Source: Brytella acorum (GTDB taxonomy: Bacteria > Pseudomonadota > Alphaproteobacteria > Acetobacterales > Acetobacteraceae). Taken from it: 64,000 bases of DNA. The position numbers and the translations under genes are program-made. Location: assembly GCF_029309905.1 (NCBI RefSeq), contig NZ_JARBJP010000006.1:124001-188000 (forward strand), in the 5' to 3' direction. How positions within the stretch are numbered: position 1 is the stretch's first letter; each line of letters starts with the position of its first letter. Shown here piece by piece: positions 38,480 to 47,969 of the stretch. The notes under the pieces are model-generated. The model saw nothing but the letters and a program-made list of their open reading frames with translations, searched no databases and had not been told where the DNA came from.

Positions 38480-39448
38480 CTACAAGCAAGTTTGAACCGG
38501 CCGATCGGCTTTTCCGATCACGTGCTCCAGCAGGGCGTCGCGGACGAATGAAGCCGCGGGTGTCAGCGGTCGATCCTCGGCGGCAATGAGGGAATAGGCG
38601 CCGAGAAATTCGGGTACGGGAACCGAAAGACGTCGCAGAATGCCGGTGTTCTCATAATGCCTGCTCACGCTGCACGGTATGACAGCCAGCATCTTGCTGT
38701 GTTGCAGCAGGTCGATTGTGGCGAACATCGACGAGGCTTCAACCGGATGTGATGGAAAAGGCAACATCGCTATGGTGAAGGCGGCCTCGACGGCACGCCG
38801 CATCGGACTCGGTGCGGTCTGCAGGATCCAGCGCTCGGAGGCGACGTCGCGGAGGCTGAGCTGACCATGGTCCACGATCGGGCTGCGACAGCCTGCCACC
38901 ACGCAAAGGGGCTCCTGCGCGAGTTCCACGCTGGACAGGGCCATGGGACGGGGAGCGCCCAGCATTCTGCCGACCATGAAGTCGATACGGCCATCTTCGA
39001 GCGCCAGAAGGAGGGCATCGCTCGTATCGACGGAGAGTGACACGCTGATGCCCGACGTGGTGTCCGATATTTGGGCGAGGACCGGGGACACCAGTTCGGG
39101 CAGGGAGGCGACGATGGCGCCCAGCCGCACGCTGCCGAACGTGCCCGTGCGCATGCCGTCCATGTCTCTTTGCATGCGCGCGAGATCGTTCAGCATCAGC
39201 CGCGCGTGACGTGCGGCGAGGGTGCCGAAGGGCGTGGGAAACACGCCTTGGGACGAGCGCTCGAAAAGCGGTACGTGGAGGGCGTGTTCGACTTCCTGAA
39301 GCAGCTTCGAAACCGAAGGTTGCGAGAGGTTCATGCGCTCGGCGGCTCGATGCAGGTTATGAGTGGTCTCGAGTTCGAGGATCAGGCGCAGATGCCGAAG
39401 CTTCAGCCGGTTGAGGAGCGGATATGGATCGGTCATGAACAATGTCAT
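38480..39448 (-). CDS. LysR-family transcriptional regulator
   Basis: A 322-residue LysR regulator. KLRHLRLILELETTHNLHRA, then AERMNLSQPSVSKLLQEVEHAL (about 16-58) is the winged HTH, and the remainder is the two-lobed effector domain with LGAIVASLPELVSPVLAQ. Its ATG overlaps the stop of the upstream LysR gene by four bases, so both regulators are made from one message. It lies at the head of the sugar-acid cluster and probably controls it in response to an acid intermediate. Confidence 0.9.
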   Translation of the reverse strand: MTLFMTDPYPLLNRLKLRHLRLILELETTHNLHRAAERMNLSQPSVSKLLQEVEHALHVPLFERSSQGVFPTPFGTLAARHARLMLNDLARMQRDMDGMRTGTFGSVRLGAIVASLPELVSPVLAQISDTTSGISVSLSVDTSDALLLALEDGRIDFMVGRMLGAPRPMALSSVELAQEPLCVVAGCRSPIVDHGQLSLRDVASERWILQTAPSPMRRAVEAAFTIAMLPFPSHPVEASSMFATIDLLQHSKMLAVIPCSVSRHYENTGILRRLSVPVPEFLGAYSLIAAEDRPLTPAASFVRDALLEHVIGKADRPVQTCL

Positions 39449-40458
39449 GCGAAGAGCTCAGATGACTGCTGCGTTGAAGATCGCGTCGGGCTGAGGGCAG
39501 GGGCCGCGATGGACGAGGCGACGAGGTGCTGTTCACACGTCTCCAGAAAGCTCGAAAGCGCGGGCGAAACGGGACGATGGCGAGGGCGGATCAGACCATA
39601 GGCCGCTCCGCCGAGATCCAGGGTTACGGGGATGATCGAAAGCTGCCCGCAGGCTGCCTGTTGCAGCGCCACAGCTTCCGAAATGACGGATAGGGCGTCG
39701 CTGCGTTGCAGATAGGCCAATGTCATCAGCAGGGAATTCGTGTTGACGATATGCCCCGGCAGCGGCAGGTCCGTGCCCGAAAATATGGCCTCGAACCACA
39801 GGCGAAGAGTCGAGCCGCGATTTTGGATGACCCAGTCGAATTTCTGGAGAGCCTCCGCATCAAGGGGGCCGGCATTCGCCTGTGGGTGGTCCTTGCGGCC
39901 AACGATTGCGAAACGTTCCATCTCGATCTCACGATAGCTGAACGCATCGGGGTTGAAGGCCGGAATCACGCGCCCGAACATGACCTCGATCTCGCCCCGG
40001 GAGAGGCTTTCAAACAACTGCTGGCTTGAACCCGTTTCCACTTCCATTTCGATCAGGGGGAATCGCGCGCGCATGGCGGCCAGAACGTCTGCGAGATAAT
40101 TGACTGTAGGACCGTCGATTGCGCCGATCGTCACGCGTCCGCGTCGTCCGTCTATGAGCGCGGAAAGTTCGTCCGAAGCCTGTTCCAGTTCGCGAAGCAT
40201 GGCCTGGGCCCGGTGAGTCAGAACGGTACCCAGCGTGTTGGGAATGAGCGTGCGCCCCCTTCTTTCAAACAGGATATGCCGAACCGCGTATTCGAGATCC
40301 GCCAGCAGCTTCGATGCGGCGGGCTGCGAAACGCCGATCTCGGTGGCCGCACGGTGCAGTGCGGGGAAACGCGCCAACGCGGCCAGCAGGCGGAGATGCT
40401 GCAATTTGATGCGACGTTCCATGAACCATTGTCGCGGAATGCAGGACGAGGCGGACAT
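39445..40458 (-). CDS. LysR-family transcriptional regulator
   Basis: A 337-residue LysR regulator. IKLQHLRLLAALARFPALHR and ATEIGVSQPAASKLLADLE form the HTH region (about 17-56), followed by an effector domain with TIGAIDGPTVNYLADVLAAM. An ATG at 40422 is an alternative start that drops twelve residues. It is the first gene of the minus-strand cluster and faces the 3-hydroxyacyl-CoA-dehydrogenase-type gene across a 162-base gap, so it may regulate both directions. It is clearly diverged from the second LysR gene. Confidence 0.9.
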   Translation of the reverse strand: MSASSCIPRQWFMERRIKLQHLRLLAALARFPALHRAATEIGVSQPAASKLLADLEYAVRHILFERRGRTLIPNTLGTVLTHRAQAMLRELEQASDELSALIDGRRGRVTIGAIDGPTVNYLADVLAAMRARFPLIEMEVETGSSQQLFESLSRGEIEVMFGRVIPAFNPDAFSYREIEMERFAIVGRKDHPQANAGPLDAEALQKFDWVIQNRGSTLRLWFEAIFSGTDLPLPGHIVNTNSLLMTLAYLQRSDALSVISEAVALQQAACGQLSIIPVTLDLGGAAYGLIRPRHRPVSPALSSFLETCEQHLVASSIAAPALSPTRSSTQQSSELFA

Positions 40459-40529
40459 TAAAAAATCTCACATAAGAACATTATCTATCAATGAATTAAT
40501 CATATTGGACGGCGAGACAAATCATATGC

Positions 40530-40547
40530 ACGTTATATACGTAACGT
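40530..40547. promoter_or_regulatory. LysR-type operator candidate in a divergent promoter
   Basis: ACGTTA and TAACGT are perfect inverted arms with a six-base spacer (TATACG). The site is in the AT-rich gap between a LysR gene on the minus strand and the dehydrogenase gene on the plus strand, a usual place for LysR control. Direct repeats of AATCATAT lie just upstream (about 40499 and 40520). Confidence 0.45.
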
Positions 40548-40620
40548 AACGATGAGATAGGCGTCGTCCCCGCTCACAGGACCGGGTTAGGAGGCGCGCC
40601 TCGACAGGGAACGCGAAAAC

Positions 40621-41598
40621 ATGATCAGGACCATCGAAACAGTCGCTGTTGTGGGCGCCGGATATATGGGAGGCGGCATCGCCCAGTCTCTGGCCTCCGT
40701 TGGAATCCGCGTCGTCATCGCGGACGTTTCCGCCGAAGCGACCGCGGCGAACTATGCGCGCCTGTTGCGTGAGGCCGACGAATTTGAGGCGCAGGGGTTG
40801 TTTCCAGAAGGGGCTGCGGCCGCGGTACGTGCAAATCTTTCTGCCGCCGATACGATCGAGGAGGCGGTCCGGACCGTCGATTTCATCGAAGAAGCCGTGC
40901 CGGAAATTCCAGCGATCAAGCAGGCGGTCTATGAACGCATCAGCAAGGCGGCTCGGACGGACGCCATCATCGGGACCAACACCTCTACATTGCCCGTTCA
41001 TACGCTGGCGCCCTATGTCAGCCATCCCGAGCGCTTTCTCACGGTCCACTTCAGCAACCCTGCGCCGTTCATTCCGGGCGTCGAACTGGTGTGCGGCGCC
41101 GAAACAAATCCGGCGGTCATTCCCGTGATCAAGGAGATGCTCTCTCGCGCCAAACGTTGCAGCGCCCAAGTGGCCGACACGCCGGGTTTCGTGCTGAATC
41201 GCCTTCAGTATGTGCTGCTCAAGGAAGCCGCGACCATCGTTGAGGCGGGAATCGCCACGCCGCGCGATGTGGATACGATCGTGCGCAGCACGTTCGGTTT
41301 CCGGCTTCCTTTTTTCGGACCTTTCGCGATCGCGGACATGGCGGGGCTCGATGTCTATGTGAACGGGTTCAAGACGGTCGAGGACGCGTTTGGTCCTCGC
41401 ATGGCGGCTCCCGAACTGCTCAAGACGCTCGTGTCCGAAGGCAAATACGGTACCAAGAACGGCGAAGGATTCTACGGGAAATTTACGCCCGAACAGGTCG
41501 CGCAACTCGTGGCTTATCGGAACAAAGCCTATGCGGGGATGGCGCGTTTGATGGAAGAACTCGGCCCTTCGGTCTACGATGACCCGCTCATGTCATGA
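40621..41598 (+). CDS. 3-hydroxyacyl-CoA dehydrogenase family NAD-dependent dehydrogenase
   Basis: A 325-residue two-domain dehydrogenase. TVAVVGAGYMGGGIAQSL is the NAD loop (Gly12, 14, 17), GTNTSTLPV is conserved, and TVHFSNPAPFIPGVELV supplies the catalytic pair His143 and Glu155 at the usual spacing of twelve; DTPGFVLNRLQ opens the C-terminal domain. The motif HFSNPAPF differs from the HFFNPP of fatty-acid enzymes and resembles the L-gulonate or carnitine dehydrogenase branch. Given the sugar-acid neighbours a hydroxy-acid substrate rather than an acyl-CoA is likely. It is divergent from the LysR pair. Confidence 0.85.
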   Translation: MIRTIETVAVVGAGYMGGGIAQSLASVGIRVVIADVSAEATAANYARLLREADEFEAQGLFPEGAAAAVRANLSAADTIEEAVRTVDFIEEAVPEIPAIKQAVYERISKAARTDAIIGTNTSTLPVHTLAPYVSHPERFLTVHFSNPAPFIPGVELVCGAETNPAVIPVIKEMLSRAKRCSAQVADTPGFVLNRLQYVLLKEAATIVEAGIATPRDVDTIVRSTFGFRLPFFGPFAIADMAGLDVYVNGFKTVEDAFGPRMAAPELLKTLVSEGKYGTKNGEGFYGKFTPEQVAQLVAYRNKAYAGMARLMEELGPSVYDDPLMS

Positions 41599-41798
41599 CA
41601 TCAGCGGAAAGGGGAACTGTCAGGGCAACTCGATATCTCAAAGCTTTTGCAAAAACCGTGAAGGCGAAACTCCTTTGGCGATCGGCCAGAAGCATGCGTC
41701 AGGAGGTCGAACAGACCATCACACGCAGCTTCGACGATTTCCGCAATCCGCAGAGGCTTGCTTTGCGAACGCCGCCGGTAAAAGCGCAGGGATCATGA
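41595..41798 (+). CDS. Small basic ORF of unknown function overlapping the dehydrogenase stop
   Basis: The ATG at 41595 overlaps the dehydrogenase TGA (ATGA), a common coupling layout, and gives a 67-residue, arginine- and lysine-rich product (for example KAFAKTVKAKLLW). No domain is recognised and nothing else supports translation. It may be chance. Apart from this frame and the terminator at 41847, the 319-base gap holds nothing recognisable. Confidence 0.22.
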   Translation: MTSAERGTVRATRYLKAFAKTVKAKLLWRSARSMRQEVEQTITRSFDDFRNPQRLALRTPPVKAQGS

Positions 41799-41846
41799 GC
41801 GCGAAGCCGCCTGACAGGTAATCCATCGTTCAGAACTGAACCGTGA

Positions 41847-41878
41847 CGCGCCCGGTGTTTCATGAAACACCGGGCGCG
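41847..41878. terminator. Perfect 32-base palindrome, bidirectional terminator
   Basis: CGCGCCCGGTGTTTCA and its exact reverse complement join without a spacer, so the whole 32 bases are palindromic. It lies between the convergent ends of the plus-strand dehydrogenase and the minus-strand pentitol operon. The position and strength fit a terminator for both sides, although the T run (TTCATT) is short. Confidence 0.7.
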
Positions 41879-41917
41879 TTCATTGGACATTCTGATTTCC
41901 CGCCAAAGGAGTGTTCG

Positions 41918-42646
41918 TCAGACGTCGAAGCTGTGAGGCAGAAGGACGAGATCGCGCACGACCGTTCCTTTGCGGCGGGTCAGCATGAACACGAGGGCTT
42001 CGGCGACATCCGCGGGCTGCATCATGGCGCCAGCTTCGATGTTCGCCTTGAGGCGTTCAGGATCCCAGTCATTGAGCAGAGGCGTGACAACGGGGCCGGG
42101 CTGGATGGCGCCGACACGGATCCCGAAGGGAGCGAGTTGGCGACGTATGGTATGGGCAAATGCCTGCACCGCGTGTTTGGACGCGGTATAGATTGGTTCC
42201 GCCGGAATGGGGACGATGCCCGCGATCGAACTCGTCAATACGATGTCGCCGCTTTTCTGCTTCATCATAGCTGGCATGACCGCGCGAGCTGATCGAAAGG
42301 CGGCGTTGATATTGAGATTAAGCATTTTATCCCACGCGTCGGGATCGCCTTCCCAGATATTACCGCCGATATAAGCGCCTGCGTTGGCGTGGAGAATATC
42401 GATATGATCCTGTTCGGACAGGATGGTCTCGATGGCGCGATCAACCGTTTCGTAACGGAACAGGTCGACCTCAATCGTATGAAGGTGCTTTCCCAATGCC
42501 GCCCGCGCCGCTTCGAGAGCCTGATGGTCGCGATCGAGAACATAGACCGTTGCGCCGTTCTCAACGAGTTGGCGTGCGCATTCCAGGCCGATACCCGAGG
42601 CGCCGCCGGTGACGATGGCCACCTTATTCTGAAGTGAGGAAGTCAT
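41918..42646 (-). CDS. SDR family dehydrogenase, ribitol 2-dehydrogenase-like
   Basis: A 242-residue classical SDR. VTGGASGIG (12-20) is the NAD loop, HANAGAYIGGNIW follows, Ser140, Tyr153 and Lys157 form the catalytic triad (TSSIAG, YTASKHA). The distinctive NAGAYIGG, AEPIYTASK, IQPGPVVTPLLNDW and C-terminal VRDLVLLPHSFDV closely follow Klebsiella ribitol 2-dehydrogenase, which makes D-ribulose. It is the last gene of the pentitol operon. Another polyol is possible, but a pentitol is favoured by the neighbouring xylitol dehydrogenase and importer. Confidence 0.85.
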   Translation of the reverse strand: MTSSLQNKVAIVTGGASGIGLECARQLVENGATVYVLDRDHQALEAARAALGKHLHTIEVDLFRYETVDRAIETILSEQDHIDILHANAGAYIGGNIWEGDPDAWDKMLNLNINAAFRSARAVMPAMMKQKSGDIVLTSSIAGIVPIPAEPIYTASKHAVQAFAHTIRRQLAPFGIRVGAIQPGPVVTPLLNDWDPERLKANIEAGAMMQPADVAEALVFMLTRRKGTVVRDLVLLPHSFDV

Positions 42647-42676
42647 TCTCTGTCTCCTTGGTTGTGTATCTTCGCG

Positions 42677-43678
42677 TCAGTGAGCCGCGCCAGGGCGGGT
42701 TTGACGGCTGATGAATATGGCCAACAGGATGATTGCTCCCTTGATGACGTTCTGGACATAGGGCGAGACGTTCATCAGGTTGAGGCCATTGTTGAGGACG
42801 CCGAGCAGGAGCGCTCCGACCAGCGTTCCGATAATCGAGCCGCGACCGCCCGAAATGGCCGTTCCACCGAGCACGACGGCTGCGATGGCGTCCAGTTCGA
42901 AGCCCATGCCCGCGTTGGGCTGACCGCTCATGAGCCGCGAGCTCAGCAGTATCCCCGCGATGGCGGCGGTCACGCCGCTGATAAGATAGACGATGATCTT
43001 GTAGCGTCGTGCATCGATGCCCGAGAGGCGCACGGCGTCTTCATTTCCGCCGATGGCGAGGATGTAACGGCCGATCGGCATCCGTTGCAGCAGGATGTAA
43101 GCGATCGCGTAGGTCAGGATTGTGATCAGGACCGGCGTCTGGATGCCGAGCACGGAGCCACGCCCAAGAAAGGAGAACCAGTCGGGAAGGCCCGTGATGG
43201 GATAGCCGTTGGTATAGATCAGTCCCAGTCCACGCGCGATGCTCATGGAGGCGAGGGTGACAATGATCGGTGGCATGTGCAGCCGTGCGATGCACAGGCC
43301 GTTTCCGAGGCCGAAGATCATGCCCGTGCCGATGCCCGCCGCGATCGCGACGATGCCCGGCACACCGCTGGCCAGCAGCCCGGCCGTGAGCGTGCCGATG
43401 AAGGCCATCGTTGCGCCGACCGAAAGGTCAATGCCGCCCGTGAGAATGGCAAATGTCATTCCGACGGAAATAATGGCGTTGATCGAAACCTGCCGCCCGA
43501 TATTTTCGAGGTTGCCGACCGACAGAAAGCGACCGTTCAGCAGGATCATGCCGAGTACGACGACAATGAGCCCCATCGCGGGAAGAAAGGCTGTCGAGCG
43601 CCGCGCCGTTTTCCATAGATGTTCGACCCGGAACGTCGGCTTAGTGCTGGACGGGTGTGGGAGCGCTTGCTGTTGCAT
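42677..43678 (-). CDS. Ribose-type ABC importer permease (RbsC family)
   Basis: From the ATG at 43678 this is a 333-residue permease with eight to ten membrane segments. [18 protein letters not shown] and [23 protein letters not shown] are the two hallmark blocks of the carbohydrate CUT2 permeases, and [19 protein letters not shown] lies between them. It forms the channel of the pentitol importer with the ATPase and binding protein encoded upstream. It overlaps the end of the ATPase gene by 38 bases, a strong sign of coupling. An upstream in-frame ATG at 43738 is a less likely start. Confidence 0.88.
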   Translation of the reverse strand: MQQQALPHPSSTKPTFRVEHLWKTARRSTAFLPAMGLIVVVLGMILLNGRFLSVGNLENIGRQVSINAIISVGMTFAILTGGIDLSVGATMAFIGTLTAGLLASGVPGIVAIAAGIGTGMIFGLGNGLCIARLHMPPIIVTLASMSIARGLGLIYTNGYPITGLPDWFSFLGRGSVLGIQTPVLITILTYAIAYILLQRMPIGRYILAIGGNEDAVRLSGIDARRYKIIVYLISGVTAAIAGILLSSRLMSGQPNAGMGFELDAIAAVVLGGTAISGGRGSIIGTLVGALLLGVLNNGLNLMNVSPYVQNVIKGAIILLAIFISRQTRPGAAH

Positions 43679-45176
43679 GACGCATGACCTCCTCGGCGTT
43701 GATGTCGGCTCCTTCGAGAATTCTCGAGATCGCGCCACGATGGAACACGGCGACGCGGTCGCACATCCCGATGACTTCGGGCAGTTCCGATGAAATCATA
43801 ATAATCGCGTAACCTTCCGCCGTAAGCGCGCGCATGAGGCGGTAGATTTCCGCCTTGGCCCCGACGTCGATCCCGCGTGTCGGTTCGTCAAAAACAAGAA
43901 CGCGACTGCGCCGGTTGAGCCAACGGGCGATGACGACTTTTTGCTGGTTGCCGCCACTGAGCGAAACGGCCGGCGTTTCTTCGGACGGCGCCTTGATCTG
44001 AAGTTCGCGCATCAACGTCAGCGTTGTTTCGCGCTCCAGCCCGCGGTCGATCCACCCGCTTTTGCGGGTATATTTCGGCAGGTTATTGATCGAGATGTTG
44101 TCGCGGATGCTGAATGGCAGGATCAGGCCATCCGCCTTGCGGTTCTCGGGCAGGATGCCGATTCCCGCCTTGAGAGCCGCCGCCGGGCCGTCGATCGCCG
44201 TGATCTTGCCGCCGATCGTGACCTGCTTGCCGCGACACGGGATCGCACCGATCAATGCCAGGGCCGTCTCGGTGCGCCCGGAGCCGACCAACCCCGCGAA
44301 GCCGAGGATTTCGCCTTCCCGCAGATCGAAATGGCTCTTCGGGCCGCCATCATGAATGCTGAGGTCTCTGGCTTCGAGCAGCACTTTATCCGGCACCGTC
44401 GATGGCTTTGCCGGAAAGCTGTTCTCGATCCTGCGCCCCACCATGACTTCGACCAACTGGTCCATGGTGCAGTCGTCAACGCGCGTCAGACCGACATTGG
44501 CCCCGTCGCGCAGGATCGTGATGCGGTCGCAGACCTCGAAAATCTCATCGAGATGATGGGAGACGAAGAACAGGCCGATACCTTCATCGCGCAACTGACG
44601 CATGACGCGAAAGAGGAGGGCGGCTTCGTTGGGCGTGAGCGGCGCGGTCGGTTCGTCCAGGATCAGGATACGCACATCGAGCGACAGCGCCTTGGCGATC
44701 TCGATGAACTGCTGCTCCGCGACGCTCAGGCGACCGACGGGAAGAGTCAGGTCGATGGATACGCCGATCCGTTCAAAAAGGGCGCGGGCCCGCTCCGTCA
44801 TGACACGCTTGCGCGACAGGCCGAAGCGATCGCGCATTTCGCGCCCGAGGAAAATATTGTCCACGGCGTCCAGATCGGGGACGAGGCTGAACTCCTGAAA
44901 GACAATCCCGATGCCGCGGGCAATGGCGTCACGATAGCTGGAAAAGCGGCATTCCTCGCCATCGAGCAGAATCCGCCCTTCGTCGGGAGATTGGATGCCA
45001 CCGATGATCTTGATGATCGTTGATTTTCCGGCGCCGTTCTCGCCGAGCAAGGCATGGATTTCGCCCCTGTCGAGTTCCAGCGAGACCTCGCGCAAGGCCT
45101 TGACGCCTGGAAAGCTTTTGGAGATGCCTTCCAGTCTCAGGAGCTGACCTGTCATTGTGCTGTTCGTTGCTGACAT
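43641..45176 (-). CDS. Ribose-type ABC importer ATPase (RbsA/MglA family), two ABC domains
   Basis: From the ATG at 45176 the protein has 511 residues and two ABC modules. The first has Walker [10 protein letters not shown], signature [15 protein letters not shown] and Walker [12 protein letters not shown]. The second has the degenerate Walker [12 protein letters not shown] and a good signature [15 protein letters not shown] and Walker [15 protein letters not shown]. This split is normal in CUT2 importers. It energises pentitol uptake. It starts 34 bases after the binding-protein gene and overlaps the permease gene at its end. Confidence 0.92.
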   Translation of the reverse strand: MSATNSTMTGQLLRLEGISKSFPGVKALREVSLELDRGEIHALLGENGAGKSTIIKIIGGIQSPDEGRILLDGEECRFSSYRDAIARGIGIVFQEFSLVPDLDAVDNIFLGREMRDRFGLSRKRVMTERARALFERIGVSIDLTLPVGRLSVAEQQFIEIAKALSLDVRILILDEPTAPLTPNEAALLFRVMRQLRDEGIGLFFVSHHLDEIFEVCDRITILRDGANVGLTRVDDCTMDQLVEVMVGRRIENSFPAKPSTVPDKVLLEARDLSIHDGGPKSHFDLREGEILGFAGLVGSGRTETALALIGAIPCRGKQVTIGGKITAIDGPAAALKAGIGILPENRKADGLILPFSIRDNISINNLPKYTRKSGWIDRGLERETTLTLMRELQIKAPSEETPAVSLSGGNQQKVVIARWLNRRSRVLVFDEPTRGIDVGAKAEIYRLMRALTAEGYAIIMISSELPEVIGMCDRVAVFHRGAISRILEGADINAEEVMRHATASAPTPVQH

Positions 45177-45210
45177 GGCGCGTTTCGCCTCTTCGTGGCC
45201 GTGTCGCCGC

Positions 45211-46116
45211 TCACCAGTGGAATGTTTTCGCACCATTCGCATCGACGAGCTGCACATCGACGGGAACGGTGGCCGGAGGCGTCGCGCCCCACAGCTTCGC
45301 CAAAGCCATGGCGAGTGCGAGGCGGATCTGCTGGCGCGGGAACTGCGCGGCCGTGCCGATAAATTTCGATCCGGGCTTGGCGATGGCTTTTATGGCTTCC
45401 GGCGCGCCATCGACGCTGACGAGCTTGACATCCTGGCCGCTGGATTCGATGGCCGACAGCACCCCCAGGGAGCCGTTGTCGTTGACGCTGAAGATCCCCT
45501 TCAGGTCCGGGTTGGCCTGGAGCATGTTCTCCGCCACCGTCAGGGCCTGGTCCCGCTCCTGCTTGCCGTTCTGGACACTGACGATCTTGATATCGGAAAA
45601 TTTGCCCAGAGCGGCGCGACAACCTTTCACGCGCTCCAGGATCGGCACTACGGGGATGCCATCGACGATGCCGACATTGCCGCTTTTGATCGTCTGTCCG
45701 AGATAGGCGCAGGCCTTGTAGCCCGCGTCGTAATTCTTGGAACCGACGAAGGAGTCGATCGGACCGCTGGCCTGCGCATCGACCGAGACGATCGGAATAT
45801 TCTTGTCGTGCACGGTTTTGACGATGGAGGAGACGCCAGCGGAATCGGTCGGATTGATCAGGACAAGCCTGACGCCCTGCTGGAGCATATCTTCGATGTC
45901 GTTGACCTGCTTGGAGACGTCGTGATGGGCGTCGCTGACGACCAGCGTCGCACCGATGGTATTCGCGGCATCCTGAAGCGCATCTTTCATTGTCACGAAA
46001 TAAGGATTGTTCATTTCCTGAAAGGAAACGCCAATCCGCAGCGGTTCGGCCGCGGAGGCCATAGCGGTGCTGCCCATCAGAAGGGATGCCATGAAAAGCG
46101 TGCGAAATTTCTTCAT
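45211..46116 (-). CDS. Periplasmic sugar/polyol-binding protein of the ABC importer
   Basis: A 301-residue binding protein of the ribose-binding (periplasmic binding protein-like I) family. [20 protein letters not shown] is a signal peptide with probable cleavage after [23 protein letters not shown] opens the first lobe, [17 protein letters not shown] and [12 protein letters not shown] follow, and [20 protein letters not shown] and [17 protein letters not shown] are the typical second-lobe blocks. It should deliver a pentitol or pentose to the membrane complex. It lies 120 bases after the SDR gene. Confidence 0.9.
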   Translation of the reverse strand: MKKFRTLFMASLLMGSTAMASAAEPLRIGVSFQEMNNPYFVTMKDALQDAANTIGATLVVSDAHHDVSKQVNDIEDMLQQGVRLVLINPTDSAGVSSIVKTVHDKNIPIVSVDAQASGPIDSFVGSKNYDAGYKACAYLGQTIKSGNVGIVDGIPVVPILERVKGCRAALGKFSDIKIVSVQNGKQERDQALTVAENMLQANPDLKGIFSVNDNGSLGVLSAIESSGQDVKLVSVDGAPEAIKAIAKPGSKFIGTAAQFPRQQIRLALAMALAKLWGATPPATVPVDVQLVDANGAKTFHW

Positions 46117-46236
46117 ATCACAACCGTATTGAATGGGCTGTCTGTCGCAGCCATGTTCAGTGAAGCGTCCATCCGCAACGGGACAGGCGCGGGATGGGCG
46201 AAGAGGTGCGAAAGGCGTGTGAAACTGGGAAGAGCT

Positions 46237-47007
46237 TCAAAGAGCGGTGTAGCCGCCGTCCACGAAGATCTCCTGACCGTTGACCATCCCCGAGGCCGGA
46301 GAGGCGAGATAGAGAACGAGGTCGGCAACTTCCTCAGGCGTTGCGACGCGGCCCGCAGGAACCTTTTCGAGGAACGTCTGGAGCTTGTTGCCGACGCCCC
46401 AGACGCGCTCTCCCATCGGCGTCCAGACGACGGTCGGACACACAGCATTGGCCTGAATGTTGTGGCGGGCCCATTCCGCTGTCATGACTTTGGTCAAACC
46501 ATTGAGCCCCGCCTTGGAGGCCACGTAAGAGCCGTGATCGGTGAGGGCGATCGTGCTGGCCATGGAACTGATGTTGATGATCTTGCCGCCGCCGCGCGTG
46601 ATCATGTCCGGCGCAAAGGCGCGGGCCATCAACCAGGGCGCGCGCAGGTTCAGATCGAGAACAGCATCCCACTCCTCCACGCTCTGTTCGAGGAGGGATT
46701 TCGGAAGGCTCATGCCCGCGTTGTTCACAAGAATCGCGGCTTCGCCCAGCTCTGCGCGGACGTGTTCCACGATATTCCGGGGCGCCGTCGGATTGGCAAG
46801 GTCGGCGGCAATCGTCACGCAGCGGCGACCATGCGCTTCGACGATGGAACGGGTTTCGCCCAGCAGGGCCTCATCGCGTGCGACGGCGGCGATATCCGCG
46901 CCTGCCGCGCTCAGCACATCGCAGATCGTAACGCCTAATCCGCGCGACGCGCCGGTGACGACGGCAATGGTTCCAGCGAGGGAAAATCTTTGAGGTAGTG
47001 TGGTCAT
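46237..47007 (-). CDS. SDR family polyol dehydrogenase, D-threitol-dehydrogenase-like
   Basis: A 256-residue classical SDR with TGASRGLG (18-25), VNNAGMSLPKSLL, catalytic Ser148, Tyr161 and Lys165 (NISSMAS, YVASKAGL) and the C-terminal VNGQEIFVDGGYTAL. NAVCPTVVWTPMGERVWG resembles D-threitol and related polyol dehydrogenases. Together with a xylitol dehydrogenase and a ribitol-dehydrogenase-like SDR in the same operon it suggests that several polyols are oxidised. It starts five bases after the AraC gene. Confidence 0.83.
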   Translation of the reverse strand: MTTLPQRFSLAGTIAVVTGASRGLGVTICDVLSAAGADIAAVARDEALLGETRSIVEAHGRRCVTIAADLANPTAPRNIVEHVRAELGEAAILVNNAGMSLPKSLLEQSVEEWDAVLDLNLRAPWLMARAFAPDMITRGGGKIINISSMASTIALTDHGSYVASKAGLNGLTKVMTAEWARHNIQANAVCPTVVWTPMGERVWGVGNKLQTFLEKVPAGRVATPEEVADLVLYLASPASGMVNGQEIFVDGGYTAL

Positions 47008-47012
47008 GAATT

Positions 47013-47948
47013 TCAGCTTTCCTGTAGGGCTGGCGCATTGACGATCTGACGGGACTGGCGTCGGAAGTCGCGCGGGGTGCAGCCTCGGAACCTCAGGAAG
47101 GTCCTGTTGAAGTTCGAGATGTTGCTGAACCCCGACGCGCAGGAGATATCGGTGATGGGCTCGTCGGTCGTCGCCAGAAGATGGCAGGCATGGCCGATCC
47201 GCAGCCGCTGCAGGAAGCTCATCAGCGTCTCCCCGGTCGTGGCACGGAACTGACGCGAAAAAGTCGACGGACTCATGCCCACCGATTCCGCCAGTGTTTC
47301 ATGTCGGATTTCGGCTGGATCGGACGAGAGCAGCGTGCGGATGAGCCCGTTCATGCGACGGATTTCGGGGCGGTCTATGTCCGGCGCACCAGCCCGAATG
47401 GCGAGCTTGCGAAAGGAACATTCGGACAGGCTCGCAATGATGGAAATGCACGCGGAAAGCCGCGCGGTCCCTTGCAGCGTGCCCAGATCTTCCAGGGCCA
47501 TGCCGAGGCGCAATGCACGGTCACCCGTAAATTCAAGGCCATACGAAGCGTCCTTGAAGATGCGTGCGACCGCTCCGAGTTCCGGACAGAGCGCGATGAG
47601 GCCCTCGATCCATTTCTGGGTGAACTGCAAAACGACATCGCGACCCTGAAGGGTCTCGCCCTCGGCCAGCGGACTGAACCAGGCATGGGGCAGTCCCGGC
47701 CCGATCAGGACGAGCTGCCGGGGAGCGAATGTGCCGATATGATCGCCGATCATCATGCGTCCCGAGCCGTGCGTGATCAGATGCAACTCGTATTCGGGAT
47801 GATAATTCCAGCATGCGATTGAAGCGGGATAATCATGTCGGTGCCAGCGGAAGCTCTCGTCACGTGGCGGAAGAATCAGTTCACAGACCGCCGCCCGCCG
47901 GGCTTCGGCGTGGTGCTGTGCTCCTGAAGGGTTGCGCATATGCGACAT
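47013..47948 (-). CDS. AraC-family transcriptional regulator
   Basis: A 311-residue regulator. The N-terminal part (about 20-120) is cupin-like with RWHRHDYPASIACWNYHPEYELHL split across the sugar-sensing beta strands and RQLVLIGPGLPHAWF; the C-terminal 100 residues hold the two AraC HTH motifs with LAESVGMSPSTFSRQFRA and ITDISCASGFSNISNFNRTF. It lies between the xylitol dehydrogenase and the SDR in the operon and probably activates it through the TGATACTTT sites upstream of the dehydrogenase gene. Confidence 0.92.
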   Translation of the reverse strand: MSHMRNPSGAQHHAEARRAAVCELILPPRDESFRWHRHDYPASIACWNYHPEYELHLITHGSGRMMIGDHIGTFAPRQLVLIGPGLPHAWFSPLAEGETLQGRDVVLQFTQKWIEGLIALCPELGAVARIFKDASYGLEFTGDRALRLGMALEDLGTLQGTARLSACISIIASLSECSFRKLAIRAGAPDIDRPEIRRMNGLIRTLLSSDPAEIRHETLAESVGMSPSTFSRQFRATTGETLMSFLQRLRIGHACHLLATTDEPITDISCASGFSNISNFNRTFLRFRGCTPRDFRRQSRQIVNAPALQES

Positions 47949-47969
47949 AGTAGCCTGAGACTGCTTCGC

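Noticed and set aside
42662-45023. Long plus-strand open frames antisense to the ABC permease and ATPase genes
   Set aside because: Compositional shadows of the minus-strand importer genes; the translations are rich in Asp, Arg, His and Gln without any motif.
45157-46938. Long plus-strand open frame antisense to the binding-protein and SDR genes
   Set aside because: The minus strand carries clear, motif-rich genes here. Long antisense frames are common in GC-rich coding DNA and this one shows no recognisable domain or ribosome site.
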